Shown here one piece after another: positions 48,171 to 60,627 of a stretch of 64,000 nucleotides of DNA. Both the position numbers and the translations under genes were made by a program. The DNA is taken from NCBI GenBank assembly GCA_013398615.1, contig VZSR01001479.1, positions 18,066,717 to 18,130,716 on the forward strand, written 5' to 3'. The notes beneath the pieces are model-generated. The model ran no database searches. It had not been told where the DNA came from and saw nothing but the letters and a program-made list of their open reading frames with translations. This DNA is from Brachypodius melanocephalos. Its lineage: Eukaryota; Chordata; Aves; Passeriformes; Pycnonotidae. Each line of letters begins with the position of its first letter. Position 1 is the stretch's first letter.

Positions 48171-51100
48171 CACCGATTTGGTTTACAATCTTTGTACTTC
48201 GATATTTCCAACAAAAAAGGCAACATTGTGATATACTGTTTGTACATATATAGAGAGACAGACAGAGCTAGATCATATTGACAGAGTTGAAAAGTAAAAA
48301 CCATTTCCTAGTGTTCACAAAAGAATTTATTCACCACGTACCTGCTTCTGCCTTGCCCTGCCTGATGGATACAGACACCCACGGTGCCACTGGCCCCTGG
48401 CCAACAGGACCTTTATCTGCACCGTGCCACGCCCATATAGATCAGAAAGGATGGAGTGCGAGGCTGCCCTGACAGCAGGGGCCACACAAGGGGTGCTGAC
48501 AGGGCTCAGCCCCAAGCCCTCACAGGCTTGTGTAGCTCTCTTCCCAATTATTGATGGATGCTCCAGGGGCTACATCCAGAAGAATTCCTAACCAGCAGTA
48601 GCAGCTGTGAAACTTCCCTGCCTGGGCATCTCCCACTACTTGTTTCCCATCCTCGAGACCGAGGTATTGAATATACTTATTTATTTTTATTTGCATTTAC
48701 AAAATATTTTCACTGGATGACACACCTCAATGAGATGAAAACTCATGTTCAGAAACAGCAGAAAAGACCCAGATCAGCATCAGGCTGATGAAGCAACAGC
48801 TCCAGCAGCAAGGGTGGGGGTTTAATGGGGGTGGCCTGGTCCTAGGCAAGCCTGCCTGTAGCTCCAAGGACAGGGCTGCAGCTGGTCAGTCAGTTGTGCA
48901 ATGAAAGCTCATGCTTGGTGGGCAGCAATGAGATCCTGCAGACATGCTAGCAGACACATGAGGAGGAACTGGCCACCAGAGACAGTGAGGACAGGGGACG
49001 GAAAGAAAAGGGCTTGGGAAAACATGTCATCACCAGAACAACTTCTGACTTCCTTTCCAGGATATTTACTGCTCATTTTCCTGCTAACAGCTGAGACTGC
49101 TAACACCACTTAAGCACCCTCCAAACCCATTCCTGGGCTGCCACACTAGGAATGCCTGGACAGGTAGCTGTTGCCTGGAGAACTCTTTGCCCTCTCTCCC
49201 ACCAATCTCTTGGCCAAAAAGCAAAGTCCAAACCAAGCAGCCCGCACCACTTGTCCACACCCAAGACCAAGAGTCAACTATCTGCCAGTCTGCAAGGGCT
49301 GAAACCATTTCAAATGCCACGCACTCTGGCCAGACAGCAACAGCAGACTGTTGGAGTATGAACATTCCTGCTGTTGGTGGGTCACTGGTCAGCTCCAGGT
49401 GCAGCTGCCACAGCGTGGGTAACTAGCTGGTCACTCTGTGCTGAGTGCAGGGCCAGAACAGATACCTTAGCTCTGCCATGAGATCTATCCCCAAGGAGTA
49501 CTGGCAGGCTTTGAGGAGGGGGAGTCATTTGTGGGCCTCCATCTGGAAGAGGCAATGAGCTTGGGCACTGCCACCATCCACCAAGGCAGCATCAGAAGCA
49601 CTCAGCAGAGTCAAGCTGGGAGCATCCCCTCACCCATGGGTCTGTGCCAGAGAGATGATGAGACACAGGGGTGGCCAGAAGGTAAAGAAGGGGGAATGAC
49701 ACGAGGGCTTGCACTCGGGCTGTGCCGGCCGGTGTCCCACCAGGCTGGAGCAGGGACACCCGGCTGGCTCCCTCCCACAGCAGATGGCCAGTGAGGCTTG
49801 CGCTGCTCTGAGCAGAGCACACACGGCAGCAGGAGACAGTGGCCAGCTTCCCAAGCCTGGCAGTTCCTGCTCACAGATACCCAGGCATCGATTTGCAAGG
49901 TGTCACACTGGCATATGTCACAAGCAGGATGGCAGGTTGATTTTGAGCACCGACTCAGGGAGGAGGAGCAGGCTGTCACAACGATGAGCAGAGGCTGTGC
50001 ACAGAAATGGTTGCTGTGTTCAGCCTCCCTTTGCTCCCACGGAGCTGGATTTGTCTAGGCTGAGCTGTCCCTGCCAGTTTGGTACCTGCTGGCCCCCTGC
50101 ACAGTCAGCCACGGTGCTGGTGGCTGGGGTTCAACAGCACAGGGGGTCCTGAAAATGGGGGTCCTGTGCACTGCCTCTGGGACAGCACAGTGGGGTGAGG
50201 AGGATACCGCATGCTTCTAAAGCAGAGTGCCAAGCACTCCTGGCCTGAAACACACCCAGACAACTAACACAAGCTCTCCCAGTCACTGGGGACCCACCAC
50301 TGTATTCCGTCACCCCTACAGCACCTGTGCCCTGTGTCCAGCAGCTTCCCTACAAACTCAATCACCAGCTAGGGCCACGTACCACCCTGCTGACAGGGCA
50401 CTTTTGGCTAATCTAGATCCTTTCGTGCTTCTTCAGTTGCAGTGAAGAGGGATGAAGCCTGAGCTCATGTGGCTGGGAAGATGGGAAGTGGCACAGAGCC
50501 AAGCCCTGCATCGGCTTCCTTAGGTGGAGGGGATGGCTCAGAAGCGAAGCGTTCCTCCTCCCTACAGGGCATGCCTGAAATAGCCAGGCTTGTCAGATCC
50601 CCGTCTCTGGCCGTGATGGATTAGCCTCTCCGAGGTACGAGGCAATTTATTCATTAGTGACATTTACACCTTGTGGCTGCATTAGCCATCGTGGTTGGTG
50701 ACACGTGCTCAAGCTGTCAGTGCTGGGCTTGGAGGCGACATTGCCGCTCCAACAATGCAGTGAGATATGGCCTGGGCACCTCAGCTTAGGAATACCTCCT
50801 GCCTTTCTCCTCAGCCAGAGCATGCACAGATTGCTTAGAAGCCCACTCTGCTCCCAAGCTTCCCTATCAAATGCCCTGCTCCATTTGCCCCCTTGCCTTG
50901 CGACACCCTTGCTCCAGCACTGCATCCACCTGCACCATTTTGCCTCCTGTCTCCTGTAAAACCAACACCTTTGCAAAGGCTTTTACAGCTGTTCTCAACC
51001 AGCTCTCTTCCTCCTGTGTCTTGCTGAGCATTCACATCCTATTCTGCCCTCTGCCAGCTGCCCTCAGCCCCAGCAGAGGAGCACAGAGCCCATGTTTGGA

Positions 51101-52099
51101 AACTTCTCCAGCAGACATGCTGCTTTCACCATGATGTTATCCTCTGATCCCACACTGCCACAACAGCTGACCTGCCTCTCCTCTCCTCCCTGGTCTGCAG
51201 ACCAGGACCACCAAAACATCAAGGCCTTCTGTTTTCTAACTTAGGACAAGTGCTGCAAAATTGTCTGGGAAAGCACAAAGTGATGGCAGGATGTGCTGCG
51301 GTTGCTCTGCAGCAAGCAAGCAAGCAGTGGGCATGCCAGGGCAGGGAGCACTGCTGGAAGGCTGTGCACAGGCAGGCTATGGTGAGGTCTGGCCACCAGC
51401 ATGCCTGTGGTCATCATGCATCTGCTGGAATTTCATGGCTGGCCCAGCACGGAGGGGACCAAAATGATGTGGATGCACGGCCTCAGAGGAGTTCAGGGCA
51501 GGGGAGTGCTTTGGCTAGCTCAGAGGAATGACAGTTTGCACATTGGGTTTGGGGAGAGTGAGAAGAGCTGGAAAGCGTTGTCCAGGGAGCAGATCCAGCA
51601 GCTCTCATTTCAGGCAGGCAGCAATGGATTTGCTTGTTCTCAAACACAGCTTGCTCCATGCTTTTATCCCTGCTCCCTGACACTCGCTGCAGCAAATGTG
51701 ACACTTCACACCATCTCCTCACAGAAACCAGGCCAGGAGTTTCCTCTCACGAGGAACAAGCAATGCTCTGTCACCCTGAAAAGCCCTTGCTGCAAGGGTG
51801 GATGGGTGTCACCACACCAAAGCCACAAACATATCAACCCTCTGCAGGGACACAGACCCCAGCTGTGCAGGAGCATGCAGAACCCCACCCTGCCATGCCT
51901 GAGTGATGGCCATGTCACACCTCCAGGGGCAGAGAAAGATTTCAAACTCTGGCCTCCATTCCTGATCAACCTACCCCACTGCAAAGCCACAGGATCGCCA
52001 TCCTGATCTGCCTTGGGCATTCCTTCTCCACCAGCATGGCACATCACTAACAGAGGTGGAAGGAATGGCATTTAAACCCACACCACCACCAAAATTCCT

Positions 52100-52101
<2 letters not shown>

Positions 52102-52131
<30 letters not shown>
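52102..52131. repeat. Poly(T) tract (30 T)
   Basis: Uninterrupted homopolymer. No AATAAA precedes it on the minus strand and no gene-like sequence adjoins it, so it is not an obvious processed pseudogene tail. Confidence 0.85.
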
Positions 52132-52134
<3 letters not shown>

Positions 52135-55100
52135 CAAGGAACAGCAATGTCAAACTCTTCTCACGGCTGTTAAGGCCTTCTAGTTGCATTTCAGTTTGAA
52201 AAAGCTGTTGGCATTCCCAAAGTGAACTCCTGTTATTTTGGGGTCTAGCTGTCACCACTGTTTCCCCAGCCAGCTGAGCAGTGCTGCTCCATCAAACACT
52301 CTGCTGCTCTGGCTCCCCTCTGCTCGGCCCCTGAGGACAGGCTCTCCCTGGGGGGGCAGGTGCAGCAAAAACAGAGCCCACCAGCTTCTGCCAGGGCTGA
52401 GCAGGAGGTGATGCCTGCTTTCAGCTGATCCTCCTTCTCCATCTCCTTCTGGAAATGTGCATAGACTCAGGCTTGGGATTTTCCAAACTTTCACCCTGAC
52501 TGGTTCACGGGCTGCCATCCAAAGTCTGAATTCATGTCAGGGCAGCTGACGGTGCTGCTAATGGACGTTGGGACCATGGGACTGATACAAAGTACTACAT
52601 CATCTCACCACATTCTAGCTAGGCTTTTTCTTTCACTAATGTGAGTAGCTAAGATTGCAGAAGCAGCTTGTGCTGATGGAGAGTGAGAGAACCTCATGTG
52701 TCTGTGTGTGAAGTTATCTTGTTCTACAAAATATAATCACTAAATTATAATCACAGTAGGTGATCCATCCATTCACAGAGTTCGAAGGACTGGGGAGGGT
52801 TCAGGATGGGCACCGATTTCTCACAAGCTTCATTTCCCCCAAATGAAGTCAACAAAAACCAAACAAGCGAACAAACAAAACGGCCCAATAAAAAGAGTCT
52901 TCCTGGGGAATGGGGGAGGAATAAAACCCACTTAGCTTTCCAGCAGCCTCTGTGCTTATTCACAGTGCTGGATGGCCATGCTGCACACTGCAATGGGCTC
53001 CTGAAAATCTGGCAGCTTCTGGAAGAGTTGCATAGGTGGATGATATACCTGTTAGTAGAGCCTGTTCACGAGCCGCAGGAAGAGGAGCTTGTTGAACTCC
53101 ACAGGGAAACTGTCCCTCCTCCAAGACAGACATGAGGTAAGGAGGGAAGGAGGAAGGGCAGGCCATGGGTCCTGCAGGTTCAGTTCTGTCCTTGGGACCT
53201 CTTTTACCTCAGAGGTGGGAAGGCTACGGTCCTGTGGGAGAAGGCTCCTCTCCCAGTGCTGTGGAGGTCAATTTGCTTGTTAGCTTGCTTTTGAGGGAGC
53301 TGACGAGAGAGATCGCATCCATTGGCATAATGTTCCCCTTGGAGGAGTAGCTGTGACAGAGGCAGCAGAGCAGAACAATTCAACCCACCACTTGTGAAAA
53401 CTACAGATATTCAACATGCATTCATGTTGGCCAAGTCCCAACACAAAATCTATGCATCAAAGCAACACTGTGACAGATCCATTTTTCTGGATTCAAGGAC
53501 AGACCCCTCTGAGGAGCTGCTAAGCCAACCTCACACTAGTATAGTACCACTGACTTTTGTAAAATAACACTAGAATGAACATAGCCCATTAATTTCTACC
53601 TGAACTGTGACTATGACCTCTTTCCATTTTCTCCAGAATGCCCACAGGGAAAACAGTCCTAGGCAGGCTCAGCCCCAAGTCCCCACTAGGGTCCCAGGTC
53701 CTATGAACCAGCTTTGGGTCCTCATGCATACCTGCTCAGTGGAGAGTGTAGGCCCAAGCACATCACAGGAGGCAGCAGCACCAGATAGAGCTATCACCTA
53801 AACTGTGTTTCATTTCTGACATTACCTGGATCCAGATCTTATTCCTACAGACTTTATTCTAACCACTGAATACGAATGAAACATGATCAGAAGGACATAT
53901 CCCAACTTGAGACTTACAGCTCTTTGGTAACACAACATCTTGGTGGTGGTGTAGCACGTCAGACCCAGCCCCTACAGCGACTGCAGCAGAGTAGGAGCAC
54001 ACTGCAGCAAAGTCTGTACCTTGCTAAAGGCAGCACCCTGGTGACATCACACAGCAGTACTGAAGCTGTGGCTGGAAAGGCTGGAAGATTATTCGTCCCA
54101 CCTGCTAATCAGCAGGTGCTGTTTCACTGGCACCAGATGCTTCCTAACTTTCTTAAACTTTCACTTAATAAACCTTTTCCTGCAATTCTCACTCCACTGG
54201 CATCCATCAGTTATTAAACTACCCTGCAGCCTCTTGAGTGAACAGACAACAAAGAGGGCAGGGACCAGCTGCATCTCTAATGTGCATTTTACAGGGAGCA
54301 GAAAGGAAGCAGGGGGTGCATTTGTTTGACAATAGATGAACAGCAGCTTCCCCAGCCTTAATACTGCATATTTGCCTGGAAGGGCTGGCCTTGGCCATAG
54401 GCTCAGATTCCCTCTCCCCATCCTAATGAATGCCCCTACAGCTGCTCACCCTGACAGCCCTCTCTGAAACCTCCCTCTTTGGTGTGGAGTGAGACATGAC
54501 ACACAGAGGGCTCAAAGAAGTACCACTTGGCTGGCTGGTGTCATCTTCTGCACAAGCAAGGTGCTAGGCACTACGTGGGAAGCTTCCACTGTGCTGAAAG
54601 ATAGATAAATGGGTGGTGATGTGTCTTGATGATCAGCTAATCCAAAGCTTCTCACACACTTATTCTCTCTATCTCTTTTTCTCTAGTTCAGGAAAGTGGA
54701 GAGCTTTTAAGTACCTGACAAGTACATTGACAGATGGGAAACACCAAATAGCCCAAACTAATTCTCCAGCCCTGCAGCAGGAAGGACTAGCCCTCTTCTG
54801 GGTTGCATTAGCACCGTGAAGGGCCACGAAGAGGAGCTGGTAGCATTCCTGCCTCCCTCCTTCTGGTATATGAGTAAAGTCTGCTGCTAAGTGCAATGCT
54901 GAGCCTGACTCAGCCCATAGAAAACTGCAGTGTTTGAATGATGTATGGAAAAAATCAAAGCCATCTGACTGCAGAGATCCTGCTAGTTATTGCCCCCATC
55001 ATACTGACAAGCACCCAGCTTTGACCTCCCCAGAGGGTGATGCGTGCTGTCCTGCTTGCCTTGTGTAAGCGGCCAGCAGCTCTGTATACTCCAGTCACTC

Positions 55101-58100
55101 TGAAGAGCTCTTCTGCACCAGAAATGAGGACACAGCCACCCTGACAGACCAAGGCATGGATTGCACCTTTGGCCCTCTTGCTGGGCCAGGCTCAGAGCAG
55201 GAGTGACATACTCACTACACAGTGAAAACTTCTGCACCACCACTCAAGCCAGGGTCTGGCAAGTGAGATCAAGACTCTGGGATTGGTGAAGGTAAGGCTA
55301 CAGATAACAGGCCTACTTGTGTCAGGAAGGCCATGAGAAAAACGAACAGAGCCAATTAGATTCATCAGTCAATGGAGGAGAAGTAATGGGATTAAGATAC
55401 AGCAGGAGAACTCAGGTTAGATATAAGGGAGAAGGCTATCCCGAGAGGGAGCAGACTGGGCCATCAAATAACCTGCCAAAGGAATCATCATCACCAACAT
55501 GGATACAGCAGAGAGCAGACACAAGTCTCAGGAAGAGCAGACACCTGATTGCTGCACAGCCCAGAGCTGTGGTGGGTGACGTGTATGTGCCAGGAGATTG
55601 GACTACTCCACCACGGAGAGTCTGTGTGCCAGAACAGGGACAGGCCATCTCTGGCTATCTGTGCTCGTAACCTGGGCAATAAGAGAATCACAGCAGCTGC
55701 CCTTGGCCCAGGGCACTGCAGTCTCTCACCAACCCTTAGGAGGAAACCCTTTCCTGGTAGTGTCCCATACCAGGAGTAGTGTCCCATGCCAGGAGATGGA
55801 AGGGAGAGCCTAGTTTTCTGCTTTGAACTTTCCTGCCTGACCAGACATGCCAGGACAAACTCTAGTTTCAGTTTCTCCTCTTCAGCTCCACCACTCCTCT
55901 GTCCAGCCACCAGGCAGCTCCTGCCCCTGCTGCCCAGTCCTGCTCCCCTACCATGTCTAAGTGCACCATTCCCCTTTCCGGAGCCTGAGACATGTCTCCA
56001 CACCCATGAGAGAATGGAATAGGATGGACCGGGGGGGCAGTTCTACCAGGTGCATTTGGGTAGCAGGGCCAAGAATACGAGGGATGAGATCTCTGAGAAA
56101 TCCTGGCATGCAGTGGGGAACACTGACTAGAGAGGTCCCACTTCTCAGGGTGCTGTGGGTCTGGACCAGCCACAGACAGTAGCACTGGGACTACAGCTGG
56201 GACTTGGCTGCAGCTGGCACCATGTACATGGGAAAGGTGTTTAGCAACAGGAAGACTGTACGGCTCCTGTGGGTCAGAACTGCAGCCGTGCCTCGAAGAC
56301 CCAAGTGTCCACCTTGGATAGACCACCTCCAGAATAAGATTTCACAGGTGAAAATGGGGCCAGAGGAACAAGGCAAAGCATTCTCATGGAAAGCCCCAGA
56401 AAAAGCCAAGGACATGGTGCCTGAAACTGTTGCAGGTGCTAAAAGCCAGGGGGCACAGAGACCCTGCTAATCTGTCCCTATTGTGAAGACTGTCTTTCCC
56501 CCAGGGAGCTAAAAGGCCTGCCAAAACTTAGATAAATCCATCTGTCCGAGGCACCTTGGAGGCTGGAGATAGAAAGATGAGCTATTACAGCCTAATTTAA
56601 GCAATGTGCAGGAGATTTCAAAGACAACATGTCAGGAAGGACAAGCTGGGATCTCATTCCTCACTAATGACCCATTGCAGCGCCACTGTCTCAATTCACT
56701 GGGACATTCAAGCACATACCATTATCTCCATGGAGTCACGAGGACACTCCACAGTGGCCTTGGCTTACATTAGGCCCTTGGAGAGAGAAGCACCAGTGCA
56801 CAGCAAAGCCAAATGTCATTACTAAGCAAGGAAATCCCAGAGCTGCTTTCGCTCGGTCTGAATCTATGCCAAAAATAACGAGAACAAAACACAGAGAGAG
56901 ATGTGCCTACACCAGAGACCTTATGATTTTCTGTCCTGCAAGGGACCCTCCTCTTTAAGCCAACATCTAGCTCTGGTAGTGAAAGTAAGGGCAGATGCTA
57001 AGACAGAATCAAAAAAGAGAGTGAGATTTAAAGGGACTTGCTGTTCAAACCACTGCTGTTTGTAGTTTAGCAGCTGAGATCCAGGAGGACAAGCTGACTC
57101 GAAGGGCAAGAGACACTAACCGGAGTATGCCGGGCATTAAGAGAAGAACAGACTGCTCTGGAGGAAATGAAAAGTGGAGCCCTACAACACCCACAAGTGC
57201 TGACCACCCCAGGCTTGCCAGCAGGAGATGACTTTCAAAAGAGGACCAGTGTGGCACACGGGTGCATTTGCAGCCTCCTCAAGACCTGGGAGGCAAAGCA
57301 GTACAGCAGCACGATGGGAGACAGAGCCCTCATTAACAGCTGGCAGGAGGAAGATGGCTGGACTAAATATGCACAAATGCTCAGGCGCCAATGGACTCGC
57401 CCTTGTCACCCAAGACATGCTGCTCTTAGCTTTTGCTCGCCACAGCTGATGAGGGGAGCAGGGTGACGCTGAGGAGCAGTGCTGTCTGGAGAAATCGCTG
57501 GCTGATTTGGCATGCACTCCCCAAGGAGCTGACTGAAAAGGAGACAGCTTTTCTGAGAACAGGAACACAAGAGATCTGGGAACATGTTGCTGGGGAAGGA
57601 AAAGCTGGGTGTCTGCATGCTGCAAACACTGTTGCAGCTTCAGTGACACGAAGGCTCCTTGCCCAATGTCCCTGAGATCTTTTCCAGTGGGGTAGAAGGG
57701 GCAGCACAAAGCTCAGAGCAATCTGCCCTGACAAGACCAAGGCAGAAGAACTCAGTAGCTAATGAGCTACACAGAAGTCACCTCATTTCTCACAGCTTGA
57801 CACTTCCCTGCAAAAACCTCTGTTGTGCAAAACATTAAGTTTTAATCAGGTTCTTCTCTGATGTATCCCTAGCCTCTGTTCTGCAGAGCATCCCTCTTGG
57901 CAGATTCCTCCTGCATGGGTCCTGCACCAATAGTGGAGTCCCACAGAAACAGAATCCTTTTGATCCTCCTTTCCCCAGCTGAAGTTCCCAATTCTCCAGC
58001 ATGCTTTTGCATTTGTGCCTTCTATCTCCTCAGAGCTCTCTGCCAAAATGAGGCTTCCAGGAGCCTGCAGCTCAGAGTCCACAGCCAGAGCCCAGCTGGA

Positions 58101-58891
58101 TCTCATGCAAAATTCACTCATGCAGACATGCACCAACCTGCTGTTCCATTATCAATAGGTGAACTGCAGCTGAACCTACCAGAGACTTCCTGGATGCTTA
58201 GCTGAACCAATTAGGACTCACTGCAAAGCCAGGAAGGGTCCCCAGCCACTTGATGTGCCACCTGATACCACAATGTCTGTCCCAGTGCCATCCTCTCCCC
58301 CTTCCCCAGATCACCAGGGGCCTCTCGTTTTCTTTTTCCAGCTGAGCCCTCCTCCAGCAAACACATCAGTAGCACTGCAGATCTCTGCTCCACCTGGATT
58401 TGCACATTCATCCCTTGCCTGGTGGTGCATGCCCAAACAGAAAACCCTTTACCAAGGGGATGCTGACTCACAGCTGGCACACCGAAGCTTCCTAAGGAGC
58501 TGAGCCTGGGATCCTCTGGAGGCAATGCCATTGCCAGCAGTGAGAACAAAATAACAGTCGGAGCATGGTCTAAAAAAATAAGTGGGGAGGGTGGGGTATG
58601 GTCATGGGGGAAGGGGAAGAGGCAGATTCGTCGCTTTCAGACTTTGCTCTAACCTGCCACTCAGCTCCACGTGCCTGGGTACCCATGACCTTCTATCACA
58701 GGCAGCGACACCCTGCTCCCAGGGGCCTGTTTTCCTCCACCCTGTGGGGGGTCTCGCTCCAGTGTGGGAAGCAGGGTGGGCAGAGGTGCAGCAGGGTGCT
58801 TTTTGGTGGCTGCTGGTTCCTTGGACCACGAGCCAGCCTGGAGCCAGGGCTGGGAGCCAAAGCCACCCCCTCCTTGCATCAGGCCTGTTGT

Positions 58892-58897
58892 TTTATT
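58892..58897 (-). terminator. TMEM151B: Candidate proximal TMEM151B polyadenylation signal (AATAAA)
   Basis: This is the first AATAAA on the minus strand after the TMEM151B stop, about 295 bp downstream. It would give a short 3' UTR isoform; more distal signals exist near 48.2-48.7 kb. Confidence 0.5.
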
Positions 58898-59190
58898 CCC
58901 CCCTTTGGGTCTTGATACCACGAATTACGGTTTTGCAGTTGGTTTGGTTGAATTTTTTTTTTTTTTGCATGTGGTCTAGAGTTCTGTGGCGTGTCAGGGG
59001 GAGCATCAGCATCCACCCCTCTGGGAGGTCAGAGCCACAGCGGGGGAAGCTTTTGCTGGCTGCCGGAGCAGGATGCCATGTCCACTCCATCCTGATGTCC
59101 TCCTAGGTTATCCCCCTCGTGCTCCTCTCCCCAAATCCTGCGCTGGCTCGGGCCAGGCAATGGACAACGAGATCTCACCGCCTTCTGCTT

Positions 59191-60627
59191 TCACAGTGAG
59201 GTCTCCACGCAGGACCCATTGCGATGGAGGTGACGGTGGTCGTGGTTCAGGCAGCCTTCGTTGCGGTGTACGATGAGGACAGGGAAGTAGAGAGCATCCT
59301 GATAAGGAGGAGGGTCCTCCTCCTCCACAGTCACCTGGCTGGAGAGGCGTGTCTGCTCGGTGGGGCAGCTCTGCTCATTGAGGCTGCCGCTCCGGCTCTG
59401 CCAGAGGCAGCTGCGTCGCGAGCCGTACAAGCGGCCCAGAGAGAAGCGGCTGCTGCTGAAGGGAATCCTGGGACTGCCATTGCAGATGCTCAGAGCACTG
59501 CGGGAGAAGATGGAGGAGCTGCTTATAGTCCTGTGGCACCGCTCGCAGTTCTGCCGGTAGCCCCCGTAGCGGCAGGCGGAGTAGCTGGTGCAGCCGGAGA
59601 GCCCCACCAAGTCCATCAGGACCGCTTCCGAGTAGCTGGGCACCAGCTGCTGGTTGGATCGTATGTGCCACTCCAGCTCAGTGCTGTCCACCGTGTTGAC
59701 GCGGGGCATCCTCCGGCAGAAGGAGCGCTCCTCGGCCGGTGTCACCGCCACGTAATCGAACCCAAAGAGTTTCTCCACGTGGTAATGGACGTAGGAGGTG
59801 CGGTACTCATTTAGCACCCGCAGGGGCCAAGAGAGGGTCAGCAGAGCTGCCACCCAGAAGACATAGTGAGATACGTACCAAGGCAGGTTGTCTGGGTCGG
59901 AAAAGGCCACCATGTATTCCTTGAAGTCCACGTTTTTGAGGTGCATCCCCTCCCTGGCCTCCATGTAGTCGTCTAGGCCCTCGTTCTCCGTGAAGAAGCG
60001 AGCCCGCTGGGTCAGATAGGAGTTCTCGGACTCCACGTTGGCAAAGCTGAAACACTTGGTGAAGCGGAGCCGTGTGGCCGGGTAGCTCTCCAGGTCAATG
60101 AGGTCCTTGGAGATGTCCTTAACTCCACAGTTGGAATAATCAAACTCGGCCTCTGCCACGTGGGTGTTGACCCGCTCGTGGTACACCTGGGTGGTGGTGT
60201 AGGCGTCCCCGTTGCGGTAGCGGGTAACCTGCCGTGTCCTGCGGACGTAGTGGTAGCTGATGGCCTTCCACCAGATGCAGGGGGTCGCCTGCTGCATGCG
60301 CTGCACACGCTCGTGCACGCTCTCCACGTCCACCTTGTACTGCAGCTCGTTGCGCGTGTAGCAGTGCCAGCACTCCACCAGGTACACCACGTAGAGCATC
60401 ACCAGGAAAGCCAAGGGGATGTAGACGTAACCGTTGGAGCAGGGGCTGTCGTGGTACATCATGGACTTGCCCTTGTAGGCGCTGTCAAAGGTCAGCCGGG
60501 TCACCTTGGTGACATGGCACCAGGTCATGGCACCCATGCAGCCATACATGAGGAGGGACAGCAGCAGGCATTTCCAGTGGGACTCTCGGCACAGGGACTT
60601 GCTGAGAGACTGCTTCACTGGCCGCTG
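59191..60627 (-). CDS. TMEM151B: TMEM151B, transmembrane protein 151B, exon 2 (5' exon outside window)
   Basis: TMEM151B is a brain-enriched multipass membrane protein of the two-member TMEM151 family; its molecular function is not established. This single large exon encodes 478 residues plus stop, starting QRPVKQSLSKSLCRESHWKC just after a CAG acceptor with a good pyrimidine tract. Hydrophobic segments, counted from the exon start, lie at about 20-39 (CLLLSLLMYGCMGAMTWCHV), 67-84 (YVYIPLAFLVMLYVVYLV) and 250-271 (WYVSHYVFWVAALLTLSWPL). The large loop between the second and third carries the family core (PCIWWKAISYHYVRRTRQVT) and RARFFTENEGLDDYMEAREG. The Ser-rich C-tail has SRFSLGRLYGSRRSCLW, a PPPY motif (DPPPYQDALYFPV) and the C-terminal ETSL. 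The mammalian protein is longer because of Gly-rich insertions in the tail that are absent here. The open frame continues into the intron upstream of the acceptor, but that part is not family-like. Exon 1 must be to the right of the window. Confidence 0.95.
   Translation of the reverse strand, partial: QRPVKQSLSKSLCRESHWKCLLLSLLMYGCMGAMTWCHVTKVTRLTFDSAYKGKSMMYHDSPCSNGYVYIPLAFLVMLYVVYLVECWHCYTRNELQYKVDVESVHERVQRMQQATPCIWWKAISYHYVRRTRQVTRYRNGDAYTTTQVYHERVNTHVAEAEFDYSNCGVKDISKDLIDLESYPATRLRFTKCFSFANVESENSYLTQRARFFTENEGLDDYMEAREGMHLKNVDFKEYMVAFSDPDNLPWYVSHYVFWVAALLTLSWPLRVLNEYRTSYVHYHVEKLFGFDYVAVTPAEERSFCRRMPRVNTVDSTELEWHIRSNQQLVPSYSEAVLMDLVGLSGCTSYSACRYGGYRQNCERCHRTISSSSIFSRSALSICNGSPRIPFSSSRFSLGRLYGSRRSCLWQSRSGSLNEQSCPTEQTRLSSQVTVEEEDPPPYQDALYFPVLIVHRNEGCLNHDHRHLHRNGSCVETSL

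Larger units (their letters stand above)
47189..58891. other. Region between TCTE1 and TMEM151B without recognisable coding genes
   Basis: About 11.7 kb with no protein family I recognise on either strand. Minus-strand poly(A) hexamers near 48.17 kb and 48.69 kb suggest that part of it may be a very long TMEM151B 3' UTR or the 3' end of an unannotated minus-strand transcript. It also holds a 30-T homopolymer (52,102-52,131) and a candidate conserved non-coding block near 50.6-50.78 kb. Confidence 0.55.

Noticed and set aside
52080..52200. Processed pseudogene tail at the 30-T tract
   Set aside because: On the minus strand there is no AATAAA before the A-run and no gene-like sequence upstream of it.
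59224..59814. 196-codon plus-strand ORF opposite TMEM151B
   Set aside because: Antisense shadow of the GC-rich TMEM151B coding exon; the minus-strand translation matches the family end to end.
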